Shown here in pieces: positions 25,553 to 37,011 of a stretch of DNA of 64,000 nucleotides (its first letter is position 1; the number at the start of each line of letters is the position of its first letter). The position numbers and the translations under genes were made by a program. The DNA comes from Pseudocercospora fijiensis CIRAD86. Lineage: Eukaryota > Ascomycota > Dothideomycetes > Mycosphaerellales > Mycosphaerellaceae. The stretch covers positions 250,666 through 314,665 of the forward strand of contig NW_006921555.1 in assembly GCF_000340215.1 (NCBI RefSeq). Direction: 5' to 3'. Under the pieces are notes generated by a model. It was not told the origin of the DNA. It saw only the letters and a program-made list of their open reading frames with translations, and ran no database searches.

Positions 25553-26176
25553 TCTACGAGCTACTCTTCTAGCTAGTCCGAATAGTAAACAACGGCTAGT
25601 ATACTATATACCGATAGCGATTATAAATCTAAACGAGAAGTTCGTACTAACTAGCCTAGTAACGCCGAAGAAGCGTAAGAAGATAGTTACTACTAACGCG
25701 AACGCTACCGAGTCGTCGCTAACTCTTCCTACGAGAACTAAGAGTAAGAGTACTAAGGCTATATAGAATATACTAGCTACTCCTCCTATACCGGGTATAC
25801 CTACCTAGCCTAAGCCTAAGCCTAAGGTACCTAAGGTACCTAAAGTAGTAACCGTACCGCTATAGTTTAGCCTAACTATAGATAAGAAGTAGGTACTATA
25901 TAAGGCTATACGTAAAGCTAGAAGAGAGGCGCTTAGAATGTTCCTAGTAAATAGTACGCGAGTTCCCGTCTAGGCCGATTGCGGTATATACCTTCTCGGC
26001 TTCCTAGGATCCGGTCTAGAGAAGAATAGATATATTCTCTTATTTCTAAACTTCCTTTATTAGGATCTATATAAAGGGTTCCTTTAGGCTATATTATAGT
26101 CGGTAGGTTAGTAGTATTAGAATAACGGTAGATATTAGGTAAGTTCCGTCCTACGCTATATACCTAGACTAATATA

Positions 26177-26244
26177 CTAACTGTTTTACCGGCTAGTAAA
26201 CCCGCTATACCGAAGTTAGACTTTACCGGCCGGCGAAATAGTTA
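26177..26244. repeat. HP1 element inside SNF2-C intron 1
   Basis: A 68-bp unit: CTAACTGTTTTACCGGCTAG at the left and GGCCGGCGAAATAGTTAG at the right are inverted copies. It is fully inside the intron 26,139-26,302. Confidence 0.8.
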
Positions 26245-27669
26245 GCGGTTTAGCCCTCGTAGTTATATATCTCTTCTAGTTAACGCTAATATTATTATAT
26301 AGAACCTATTTAGTTTACGCGAATATAACGACGACCTGCCTAAGGAAGACTAGCTACCGGGCAACTCGAATAATTTAGTCCCGACGAAGACTATTCTCGA
26401 GTATATCTTCGCTATATCCGATAATACTTTTACTATCGACGATCTTACGGTAGAGGATATACCTAACGATATCCGCTTCCTATATTCGAAGCTAAGACTA
26501 CGCCTCGCCGTCTATTTCTTACGTATAGCCTATCTAGTATAAATAGCCGCCGAGATATATAAAGACTATATATACGTACTCGAAGTGCCTCTAGAGATTC
26601 CCCCCGAATACCGAAAGGTAGCTAAGAGTATTTAAGGCTAGGAGGTTAACGGAAATGTCCTCTTTCGCCTTATATTACTAGTCTAATACTAGTATACTAA
26701 GGTTCGTAAGAATAAGGAAGTAGGGGATATAGCGTACGTATTTAAGAAGGATTTCTACGGTAGGGCTAATACGGAGCCTATCGTATACGGAGTCTCTAGT
26801 ACTATAATATTTAATACCGTAGAGTAGGCCTAAGACTAAAAACTAGCCGATAACGAAGCTCGCTAGGCTCTAGCTAACGTCGAAACCGAATTCTTTACTA
26901 ATATAAAACGTACTATTCTCCGTTCGGCCTAAGAGTATAATAATACTATCTAATACCTCTCGGGTATATACTATAACCTATTCGCGGGTAAGACTACTAA
27001 CCTTAATACCTACGATCTAGATATATAGGATTAGACTATACGCGACGAATATATTAAATACCTCGCCGAGCGCCGTAATCTAATCTTCTTTAACGACTAT
27101 ACTACTATCGATCCGGCTAATAAGCGGTTTCTTTATAAAGGTTACCGCTAATATACGGAGAAGGTCTACTATACTATAGGTATACCTCTACTCTAAGATA
27201 TAAACGATAATCTACTATCGGCTATATAGGACCGTATTAACCGAGAGGCCGAGTACTATACCGCCGACTCTCTAGACTACCGCGAACTTCTATAGTCCCC
27301 TATAGATACGAATACTATATTTAGTAATATATTACGTTATATAAATAGCGTATTAGCCGTCTCTCCTATATTTATAGACGCGTACGCTACGACGGATATT
27401 ATAGTTACCGCGCTCCTAGACGGCGAGATTAACCCTATTAGTAAGTATAGATTCCGTATTATATTTCGCAATCTCGCTTTAAAGCTATAGTAGCCTTAGG
27501 CAATCGCGTAGATTCTCTAAATATAGAAGTCGCTTATATAAGGCGCTATCCTCGCCGATAACGTAGATACTAGTAAGACTATTACGGTCCTCTACGCCGT
27601 CGTCTATTAGTCCGAATATATCGAAGAATAGCGTCGTAACTACCGAGGTATATTTTCTCTTTCTATATA

Positions 27670-27747
27670 TAGACCGTTTTACTAGCCGGCAATCTAGTCG
27701 TCGCTTATATACCTTTTTCTTTTTATCCGAATAGTAAAATAGTCTAC
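27670..27747. repeat. HP1 element inside SNF2-C intron 2
   Basis: GACCGTTTTACTAGCCGGCA and TTTTATCCGAATAGTAAAAT with ATAGTCTAC end. It is inside the intron 27,648-27,784, whose position matches the SNF2-B intron although the surrounding intron sequence has diverged. Confidence 0.7.
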
Positions 27748-29839
27748 CTACTACTTATTTCTCCTCTACTAACGTTTATTATAGCCGTACTCTACCGCGC
27801 GTATATCGAGAGTAATATCGCGCCTCGCCCTATTACCGATATATAAATTCCTATATCTATAGTTAACGCTACTAACTAGGCCTCGATAGACGTCGATACT
27901 CGCCTACCTATACCGGATAAGTAGGAGCTTATCGATACCTACGTCTAGGCCTATCTAGGATTGCCTATAGAGTTTAAGCCGGACTAGTATATCGGTATCG
28001 ATATCTAAATAGTAAAGGCCAGTAGCGAGTAGCGTACTCTACTAAAGTATATAGACGCCGACGTATATAACCTCGTATTCCTAGTAGTCTAGGCCTTCTT
28101 TAACGAGTATAATCCGGCCCTACCGGATTATATACCTATATACGAGATTAGCCCTAATACGGCCGTTAATGCCTAGCGTAATAATTACGCCTAATACTTT
28201 AGGCCTAGAGAGGGCTACGCGCGCTATATTAACGTCGCTATATATATTAACGTTAAGCCCGATCCTAAGAATCCTACCTACTACGTTAAAGGTACTACTA
28301 CTAAGCTAGAAGGTCTTATTACTTTCGTTAATAGGTTGCTAGTCGAAAGCCTATAGACTACTTATACTATCCTTATTACTACTAAAGATTCGTAGGTCTA
28401 GAAGACTATATAACTAGGCGTTATATATAAGACGCGATACGGCTAGAAACTCGAGTAACTCTACGATATTAAGAAATCTAAAGAGTCTCTCGACGACTTT
28501 ACTATACTCGATAATACCGCCGAGCGTATATACGACGCTGCTAAGGAATAGAAGAAGGACGAGGCGTTCCTACTAGAGTATATATCTAATAATATGTCTC
28601 TTCTATAGGATACGCGCGCCGCCCGGCTATCTATCGTTATCGGCGATAAAGGCTATTACTTTAAGAATAAGTTTTCTCTATAAAGTAACTCCGTATAAAT
28701 ACTACTCGATAACGAGTATACGGTCTTAGTATTCGCGATAGCTACGCTATTCCGTAATAATATAGCCGACTTTACTAGTCTTATACGCTATCTCTTTCGG
28801 CGTATTCGTAAGAAGTAGCTAGATACTCGTCGCGAAGAACTTATTAGTAGCCTTAGTAGCTCGGACGTCTATAAGCGGCTATACGAGGAGTTCCGTAAGA
28901 AGTACGGTATAGACTAGACTCGCGTACCTACTAACTAAGTATCCTAATCTGCCCCGAATAGTAATAGTAAGAAGTAGTATAGTATTAGTAAGTAGGAACG
29001 CTATCTCTAAGTAATCGATCCCGTCGCCTAGTAGACTCTCTTACGCCTAAGCGATAAGAAGGATATAGATAGGCGCTACTCTACCCTCGTTCCTCTACCG
29101 ATAAGTATCTATATACTTCGCCGCGTTAAAGGTACCTAACTACTTATCTAGGGCGAGACCGTAATACTCGGCTTCGAAATCCTACTATAGTAGATTATCT
29201 ATATAGAGACCTTACCTACTTTAACGTTAGAGGCTATATATCGCGCTATAGTCGCTAGATTCGCTATAATCGTAGGTAACGACCGCCTTAACTACGTCTA
29301 TAATAACCTAACTACTCCTAGCTAGAAGCGCTTCTACCCTACCGTATTTCGCCGATTATTAGTACTTAGCGCCTCCTCGGGTATATTTAGCTAGCTCCTC
29401 GAGTATAATATTAACTCTAGATCCTAGAGCTAAATATTCTAGTATTATAATGTTCGAGTATATAGCGTAGGCGCGGCCGTACGTCCTCTAAATACTAGAT
29501 AGGGATATTAGAATGTTTATACTAAAACGTTTGCTTTCTACTAGTAGACCTCGCCTATAGCCGTAGAATTCGCCCGTAGCCGTTTCTTCTCGTTACCTCT
29601 AAGAGTCGGTTATATACCTACGTATTGTTTATATACGACTTCCTTTACGTCGCTCCTACGTAAAGTCTAGACAATCTACCTTCGCGTCCTAAGTCTCGCT
29701 AATCTATCCTAGCGTAAATATAGCTACTAGATAATCTATTATTTTTATTAGTAGCTTGTTACTTTATACTATTACCTTACTATTATAGTAGATTACTAGC
29801 CCCTTTATTATATATAAGTATAGGTTTCTTCTTTATAAG

Positions 29840-32800
29840 TATAACGCGCGTCTAATAGAGATATCTCGACCCGACTTAATCTTATTATCCCCGCGTAGTA
29901 TAAAGATTTCCTCGTAGTATAGAAACTAACCGACGAGAACGTAATAGCTCTTAAAGTCCTACGCGGACCTAACGAACCTAGAACTACGAAGGTAGATATA
30001 CTTAGGCGTATATTCGAATAGATCGGTAATTCTATCGAAAGTAACTCGGTTAGGGCGACTATACTCTAGCGGTACGCTCTATAGTATAAGATCTAGGAGA
30101 CTAGTACTAATCCTTTACTCCGTATATCCTAAGCCTTCGTTCGAAGCCTCGACTAGTATAGCCTAATCTATTACGCCGTCGTCCTCGGAATATCTATAGA
30201 CGCCTTCCGCCGAGTAAGTAACTGTATTATCGAAGCCGCCTAGGGCGAAGATTAGTTTACTTAAGCCTCGGAGCTTATTTAGCTTCCGTTTAGCGCTCTA
30301 CTTTTAGTATCTAAACGTATTCTTACCGATATTGTAGCTACTACTTAGATTAGACTTAGTCTCGAAGAAGCCTATCGCTTCTAGATATAAGGTAAATAGA
30401 AGAGGCTCGCGGAAGCCTAGAATAGTCGCGTTAATAAGAGAAAGAGCGCTTTTTACGATTTTATTACTAGTAGTAATATTACCGCTATAAGAGACGCTTA
30501 CAAACCGAAACCTAGTAAGGAACGTATAATATAGGCCTACCTACCTAACATTCCTAAAGACTATATCGTTCTCTAAGGCTTTAAGATAGGGCGCAATTTA
30601 CTAGCGCCGAAAAAACACCTATTACGCGCCTTACGTAAAAAATATCTAAGGAAACCTAGGGTTAAAGCGGGTAGTAATATACTAGTACTAGATTTATAGC
30701 TAGAAGACGATAGCGTAGAACCCGATATACCGGTATTAGACGACGAAGAAGGGAAAGGTACCTAGGACAATTCTCTTAATATAGACGGAGATACTGCTTC
30801 TAATTTTCTTAATATATACGATAGATTAGAGCTCCGTTTATAATGTCGCCGGCTTAGTCGTAGAAAAGGGATAGAAGCCTACTATACCTACTACCGTAAA
30901 TAGTAGATAGACTTTACCTATACTTTACTACTGAATATTAGAGAGCGTCTTACTACGTTAGGCCGGCTACTATATATATAAACTTTAATTACTCCGTTCC
31001 TACTACGTACCGTCCCTATACCTAATATATATAAATACTAACTATTTTGCTATATAGCGAAAGATCTACCCGTTTTCTAGCTAGTAAAGTAGTCTATATC
31101 TTATACCTTTTACTTAATCTTACGACCGCCTCGCTTAGAAGCCCGTAATATATACGTATATAGCTCCCTACTATCCCGAGGCGGATTAACTCGTAGCTAT
31201 ATACTATCTATTCTAACCGCCTATCCGGATTTCTAACTAGTTTATACCTACGCTATACTAAGTTATATTCTATACGACCTTCGCCTTATTATCTTCCTAT
31301 ATACTATTTATAGTAGATACGGCCTATATAGAGATACTATTAAGGTTTAGGTTAGATAATCCGCGCCTTAACTACTTTAGTCTATAAAGGAGGCGATAGA
31401 TATACGTCCGTTAACGCGCTCTTACGATTAATATATTATTACGATCGAGATTATTAGGGTTATAAGAACTACTCCTAATACTTAGGGACCTATATACCGG
31501 AAAGATACTATTTCGAGGATTACTTCTATTATCTTCCTTAATATCGCATTATTAAGTACGTAACTTGCCGATACGCTATACCCCCTTACTATTTTTACGC
31601 TTACCTTAGCCGCTAATACTAATATACTATTCCTATTACTATCCGTCGCCTTTTTATCGAAGAATTCGAGCCGTTCCCCGATATTGCTATAATACCCGAC
31701 TAGGTAATTTGGCCCTAGCTAACCGATAATTAAGCCTTAGAGTTCCCGCTCTACTTTAATTATTTCCGATATACTACCGTCGACGAATAGGGCAAATAAT
31801 ATATAGCTGTTTTTTACTCGCGTACCTCGATATAAGAGTATTATAAAACGCGATATAAGTAGACTAATACCTAGACTTAGGGCGGTAGTAGAAAAGCCCG
31901 CCTATAAGAGATACCTAATCGCTTATAGGAGAGTAATATCTATATATAGTAATTCTTCTATCCTAAAGCTAGGTACGAACTTAGATAGAATCGCCTATTC
32001 TAGGTCTATCGTCGCGCTCGTATAGTACCTATTCCCTTCTTATTATATAACGACTAGTTTGCGTCTACCCTAATTAAAGCCTAGGCTAATATCTAGGAGA
32101 AACTAGACGAGGATCGAAATATCGTTTATAATAGCTTAGCCTACGTATTTACCCTCCCTCCCTAGATTTAGTAACTCTTTATCGACCTTTACGTTGTCTT
32201 ACTCTATAAAGACGAAATATAGGCCGCTATCTACCTTTCTAAAGAAGATAATAAGCCCTATACTATAGAAGTTATCGCTATCGCTCGCCGAGCGTTCTTT
32301 TATATAATAAGGTATTATAGCGAAAGTAGCCCCTATTTTAACCTTACTAATTCCCGTAAGTAAGCCCTTACTAACTTTTATAATATAATATAGAAGTCCG
32401 ACTATTATAAATATTTTCGCTTTCGGCGCTATAAGACCCGCTTAAGCGAACTTAAATACGCCGACGCTATACTATATACGCTAGTATATTTTATTCGTTA
32501 TATTTCCCCTAAAGTTCTATTTTTCCTTTCTATAATATCGCCTACTAATAAACTTAACGACGACGTCGACGCCGAAGTCGCTAGTTAAGTAAGCGATAAA
32601 GTCGACGAAAAAGTCGACTATAGCCTCGCTTAAGTAATACCGACCGACGAATAGCGCGAACTCTAGAATAAACTTAGCGACTACGTTCGAAGCGGTATTA
32701 CCGAGATAGAAGAACTAGAACTATATTTTCTTATTTCTTAGTTATTACTCTCTCTATTCTAGTATCTAATTAGTAGTCGTCGGTTCTACTTTCTACTCCC

Positions 32801-34766
32801 TAGCTACCTCGCCCTTTATATAGTATAACTGTATTTAGGCGTATAGCGGGAGCCGAACGACTTTAATTACTATCTCTCCGCTATTATTTAGATAGAGCAA
32901 CTCCTCGTATTTAACTACTTCTAGCGTTATAACTAGGGCTTCGACCGCGATAACGAAGTTTTAGAGGCTATTAAGTATAAGATAGAGTTACTCTTTATAT
33001 AAGAGACCGCCATCCGAGAAATTTTCTACTAGCGTAGTGCCCTCTTTATCTTTACTAGTAACTATATATCGACTAATTAGGCTATCTAGGCCGCCGACGG
33101 TAAATCTATTTAATTTAGGGACGTCGTACTACGAGTTATAGACCTAACTACTCTACTTAAGTATTACTATCGATAGGCGTATAAGATCTTACGGCGCGAC
33201 CTCCTTTTCGGACTCCTATATAACTCTATCCCCCTTACCGACCTTTATAACTACTCCGAAGAAACTACTATCTACTTTAGCTTCCTTTAGGATAAGCGTA
33301 ATACTACTATTATTAACCTAGCTCGGACGTTCGTTATTAACGCTATCGCTAGTAATCTAGCTCTATTATATTTATACTTAGAGGCCGGTTTAGATATACT
33401 CTGCCTTAGCTCGGTAGTCGGCGTATATAAGTATTACGTCTAAGAGTTCCTTTAGCTACTTAGTATCTTTATATTTATTAGTAGCGGTTAGTCTATCTAC
33501 GAACCCGAATTCTTCTCGGCGATATAGCGTAATACTTAGTCGGTCCGCTCTATTACTATCCGAGATAGATACGTTATAATTTACCTAATCTATACTAAGC
33601 TCCGCTAGAAGCTAAATAATAAATAAAACGTCCGCTTCCTATTTAAGCTTAGCCGCCTACTTATCGATTACCTTATATATATTTAACTATTTCGCGAGCT
33701 CTACTAGTATTAATCTAACCCTAGATAGGTACTTAGTCCTTTCCTCTAGTCTAAGGACAACCTCGTCTAGTCGGATAATACTATAATCCGATATCTTCGT
33801 CGATAGACTATAGCCGCTAGCCTACCTACCTTTAGTATTAGCGAGTAGCGTTACTTCTTCGTCGCTATCGTTAAGAAATTCTTTAGTAAGTTTATAGGCT
33901 TCGATTAATCGGATACGGACGATAAAGACGATAAGGTCGACGATATAAAGGTAGCTATAGCTAGGTAGCGTAACTATAGTCTCTATACTACTAATATTTT
34001 ATATACTAACGCTAATCTATTTGCCGCGTCGTCTAACTTATAGGATAGCTTAATCTAAGGTAGGTACTATACGTCTTATATTTAGTCGAACTTCCTCTAG
34101 CTTCCTACTACTATTACTTACTACTAGGGGACCTAGCCGTCGCTAGGTAGCTCTATTAGCAACCTCTTAGTACTCGAGAATAGTAGTCTCGCCCCTGTCT
34201 TTACTCTCGATAAAGCTTTATAGTACGTACGCGAAATTATATAAAACCCGCGGCTATAGTAGAAGAGCGAGAGTTAAGTAACTGCTATATAATAGATCCT
34301 CTCTCTTAAGGCCCGACTACTCGTCGTCCTTAGTACTAGCGCTAGTAAGAGTCTCCTCTTTATAGTTCCTTACTATATAAAAGATACGTAGACTACTATA
34401 CTTATCCTTCCTCTAGTTACTCTATAAGTTAATATACTTATCCGACTTAAAGCCGCTAAAGTATCTTACGTAGTATAGTAACTAGGAATAGAGTGCCTCG
34501 CTTCCCTTATCCTAGTTAGCGCTAAGGCTACCTACTCTATCTAATTTATTATATATATATAGCGTCTCGAGGTCTAGAACTAGCTTAATTATATCTTCGT
34601 CGATAAGTACTATTTAACCGTAACCGCGTTACCGTACCGCTCTATTTTTCGCTAATTTAGCTATCTCGGGTCGATTAGTACCTAGGTCGTCTATCTAACC
34701 GCTACTCTACTACTATTAATAGAACCTAAATTCCTATAGCGTAACGTTATCGCCTAGCCTATAATA
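29840..34766 (+). pseudogene. RecQ-like DECH helicase pseudogene, C-terminus missing
   Basis: Same reading as RecQ-1. Walker A GTSASKSLLF (originally GTGAGKS) is at 34,326-34,360 and the DECH box, now VDKYY, lies near 34,600. The frame stops about 50 codons after the TATLLLS motif because Z-A begins at 34,767, so the second helicase lobe with the GRAGRDG region is absent. It carries many RIP stops, in part at positions different from copy 1, so the two copies mutated independently after duplication. The HP1 element at 31,038 was present before duplication. Confidence 0.8.
31038..31097. repeat. HP1 element in RecQ-2
   Basis: Counterpart of 5,722-5,781 at the same place in the element. CTAACTATTTTGCTATATAG and TTTTCTAGCTAGTAAAGTAG are unchanged, showing it is an inherited part of RecQ rather than a later hit. 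Confidence 0.65.
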
Positions 34767-34778
34767 CTATAGGGCACT

Positions 34779-34795
34779 TTAGGGTTAGGGTTAGG
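34779..34795 (+). repeat. telomere-like TTAGGG motif at the left end of Z-A
   Basis: TTAGGGTTAGGGTTAGG begins 12 bases inside the element. In Z-C the third unit reads TTGGGC, so the last TTAGG here is a RIP product, and the first two may be as well. Confidence 0.8.
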
Positions 34796-34805
34796 CGTAT
34801 AGCGG

Positions 34806-35250
34806 GCGTATAGTAGGGCGCCGGCGTCGGGCTAATTAGCTATAACTAGCGATATAGTAAGGGCCGCGGGCTAATTAGCTATAACTAGCGATAGGAACGC
34901 TCGCTCTCGCGCGCGACGTCGACGAGCCCTATTTACTATTTATCGCCTCCCTTATAGAACTATTCTCTATTTATTCGATATTATAATATCGAAGGTATAA
35001 AAGAATATATTCTTATACCTACTCGTAGGCCGCCTACGTATATTACGAGCTAAATAAGAAGGCGGTCGTATTCTTAGTCGTATTTCGACTACGCCCGCGT
35101 TAGGCTAATTAGCTATAACTAGCGATATAGTAAGGGCCGCGGGCTAATTAGCTATAACTAGCGATAAGAACGCTCGCCTTCGCGCGCGACGTCGACTAGC
35201 CCTATTTACTATTTATCGCCTCCTTTATAGAACTATTCTCTTAGAGTACT
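34806..35250. repeat. 273-bp tandem repeat region of Z-A
   Basis: The landmark GGCTAATTAGCTATAACTAG occurs at 34,830 and 35,102, 272 bp apart (273 in Z-B and Z-C), and a second, internal copy follows each by about 40 bp. Each unit contains the perfect palindrome TCGATATTATAATATCGA. Z-A has one complete unit and a second partial one. No frame stands out as coding. Confidence 0.8.
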
Positions 35251-36500
35251 CTCTATAAGCTATATTACGAAGATGCCCTCTACGGCCTTCGCGAAGTAGT
35301 CTTAATAACTCGCTATACTCTATATGCCGCTAAGGACGTATTTAATAGTAAAGTCGGTATCTATACTAAGGTAAGTCTCGCCTTTACCCCTTTAACGCGC
35401 CGCCCGTTATATACTAATCTAAGTAGGTTTATATCTACGGCGCGACTTTATCTATACGTAGCTTCGCTATCTGCGTTACTTTTAGTCTCCTCCGTACTAG
35501 TAAGAAAGTTCTATAGGAACCGCGAAGATACTCTCCGCGGCCTTCGCGAAGTAGTTTTAATAACTCGCTATACTCTATATACCGCTAAGGACGCATTTAA
35601 TAGTAAAGTCGGTATCTATACGAAGGTTAGTCTCGCCTTTACCCCTTTAACGCGCCGCCCGTTATATACTAATCTAAGTAGGTTTATATCTACGGCGCAA
35701 CTTTGTTTATACGTAGCTTCGCCGTCCGCGTTACTTTTAGTCTCCTCCGTACTAGTAAGAAAGTTCTATAGGAACAGTTAAAGCGCCTTATCGCCGGTAG
35801 CTTAGTCGTTCTTATACTAATAAATAATAAGTTCGTATCTCGCGCTATTATCGCTACTATTACCGCTCGACTACTAGAGGGACTTTAGTAGAATCTATCT
35901 AAGCTTAATCTCGCCTTTACCTATCCCGAGGAGTTAGAGCTAGATCCTACTATAGAATATCTTATAGTAGAGGACCGTAGCGGACTTTTCGAAGCTAATC
36001 GGTATACCTTACTTAGCCTTTAGCGTATAATACGCGAGGGTTTCCTCTTATTAGAGTACCTCGTTAGTATATAGCCTTACATTTCGGCGCCTAAGTATTT
36101 TAAAGTATAGCCGAAGCGAGATCTAAGCTCTATCCTAGTTAATAACTCTAACGAGAGCTTCGAGAATGTTAATATAGTTAAGCACTAGCCTTCTAAGCCT
36201 AATAGTACTCTAGACGCCTTCTAACTAGAAGCGCTCCGTCGTATTCTAACGGCGCGTCTTGCTATTATTTAAGGCCTACCCGGTACTAGTAAGACCTATG
36301 TCTCTATATAAGCTATTAAAGTAATACTCGAGAACTAGAATAAGGGAGATCTACTAATAATTATCGCTTGTTAGACTAACTACGCTATCGACTAGTTTTT
36401 ATATTATATCGCTATATTCGAGGAAGAATTTGTACGTCTCGGTAGTTATAGTAAGGATAAGGATATCGTTAAGCCGCTTCGTTAGAATACGACGAAGCGC
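35250..36500 (+). pseudogene. ZNFX1/UPF1-type SF1 helicase, N-terminal fragment
   Basis: ZNFX1-like proteins are SF1 RNA helicases. After splicing the intron, the frame joins VGIYTK to VYICGATL and RVTFSLLRTSKKVLWEQ. Then come KRLIAGSLVVL, HTLLSLQR (from about 36,000), and Walker A GLPGTSKTYVSI (originally GPPGTGKT) at 36,272-36,300. Motif Ia follows, now ACQTNYAIDQF (originally TNHAIDQ), at about 36,365. Soon after VRLGS the frame runs into the hairpin region, and motifs II-VI are not found downstream. It is thus a truncated helicase, not just a RIP-mutated one. All three Z copies share this truncation. Confidence 0.8.
35266..35775 (+). repeat. 255-bp tandem duplication within the helicase fragment of Z-A
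   Basis: GGCCTTCGCGAAGTAG recurs at 35,284 and 35,539. Each unit comprises an exon end, an intron (GTAAGTCTCG ... CTAACCTAAGTAG) and the next exon start, so the gene carries this exon-intron-exon piece twice. Confidence 0.85.
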
Positions 36501-36666
36501 TTCTAGTTAGTAAGCCGCTTCGCTAGGATACGACGAAGCGCTTAAGAAATATTAAAGTAAGAAGGCGTTCGTATTCTAAGTCGTATCTCGACCGCGCCCG
36601 CATCTAGCTAATTAGCTATAACTAGCGATACGGCCCTCGCTCCGTTAGAACGCGACGGAGCGCTTC
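36473..36666. repeat. three GC-rich hairpins in Z-A
   Basis: Hairpins at 36,473-36,501 and 36,513-36,543 share stem AGCCGCTTCGT / ACGAAGCGCT. A third at 36,639-36,666 uses CGCTCCGT / GACGGAGCG. The stem changes from T-A to C-G on both arms, a compensatory difference. A TTAGCTATAACTAGCGATA motif of the 273-bp repeat lies just before the third. Confidence 0.75.
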
Positions 36667-37011
36667 CGGTTAAGAAATATATAGGGTATGTATTCCCCTA
36701 CCCCTTACCCTCTAGTTCCGTAAGTAGGGATTTACCTATCTTCTTAGCTATACTTTTAGTCTTATATTAAGTATACGAGGTACCCTTTCCCGAAATCTAG
36801 CTAACCTATCTACCCGATATTAATTAAATATTATTAGAACCTAGCTAACTATCTAATTAAATAGCCTTCCTTCGCTATTATAGAAGGCTACTACGAACCT
36901 TATCCCGTATCTCGTATTACTCCGCCTGTCGCCTAGTAAGGACTTTTACCTTTAATAATAGACCTACTAGTAATACTCTTTAGGTTTACTTATCCTACGG
37001 TCCGATAGAGG

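Larger units (their letters stand above)
25623..29416 (+). pseudogene. SNF2-family helicase pseudogene, 3' truncated (SNF2-C)
   Basis: The proposed start is ATA at 25,623, probably a RIP-mutated ATG. The frame opens with a basic, nuclear-signal-like segment (TPKKRKK) and a Lys-Pro-Val repeat near 25,810-25,850. Two introns are visible: 26,139-26,302 (GTAAGT ... TTAACGCTAAT ... ATAG) and 27,648-27,784 (GTATAT ... CTAAC ... TATAG). Both contain HP1 elements. Motif I reads GAILADNVDTSKTITVL (originally NMGTGKT) at 27,541-27,590. The second intron interrupts the frame at exactly the codon where SNF2-B has its intron. The helicase C-terminal lobe is missing because RecQ-2 starts at 29,417. It is inactive through RIP stops and truncation. 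Confidence 0.8.
29417..34766 (+). mobile_element. RecQ-like helicase element, copy 2 (RecQ-2), 3' truncated
   Basis: Near-identical to RecQ-1 apart from independent RIP changes, starting at CTAGATCCTAGAGC and running to 34,766 (equivalent to 9,462). It replaces the 3' half of SNF2-C at its left end and is cut at its right end by Z-A, whose first bases follow immediately. There is no sign in the window of the missing 3' part. Confidence 0.8.

Noticed and set aside
34767..34780. Helitron 5' end for Z
   Set aside because: Helitrons start with TC and end with a short hairpin and CTRR, and encode a Rep-helicase. Z starts CTATAGGG, carries an SF1 ZNFX1-type fragment and shows no Rep (HUH) motif; its 3' end is not defined.
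34779..34795. Interpretation as a true chromosome end
   Set aside because: Sequence continues for tens of kilobases on both sides, only two full repeats are present, and RIP could have created TTAGGG from TTGGGG. Treated as a telomere-like motif only.
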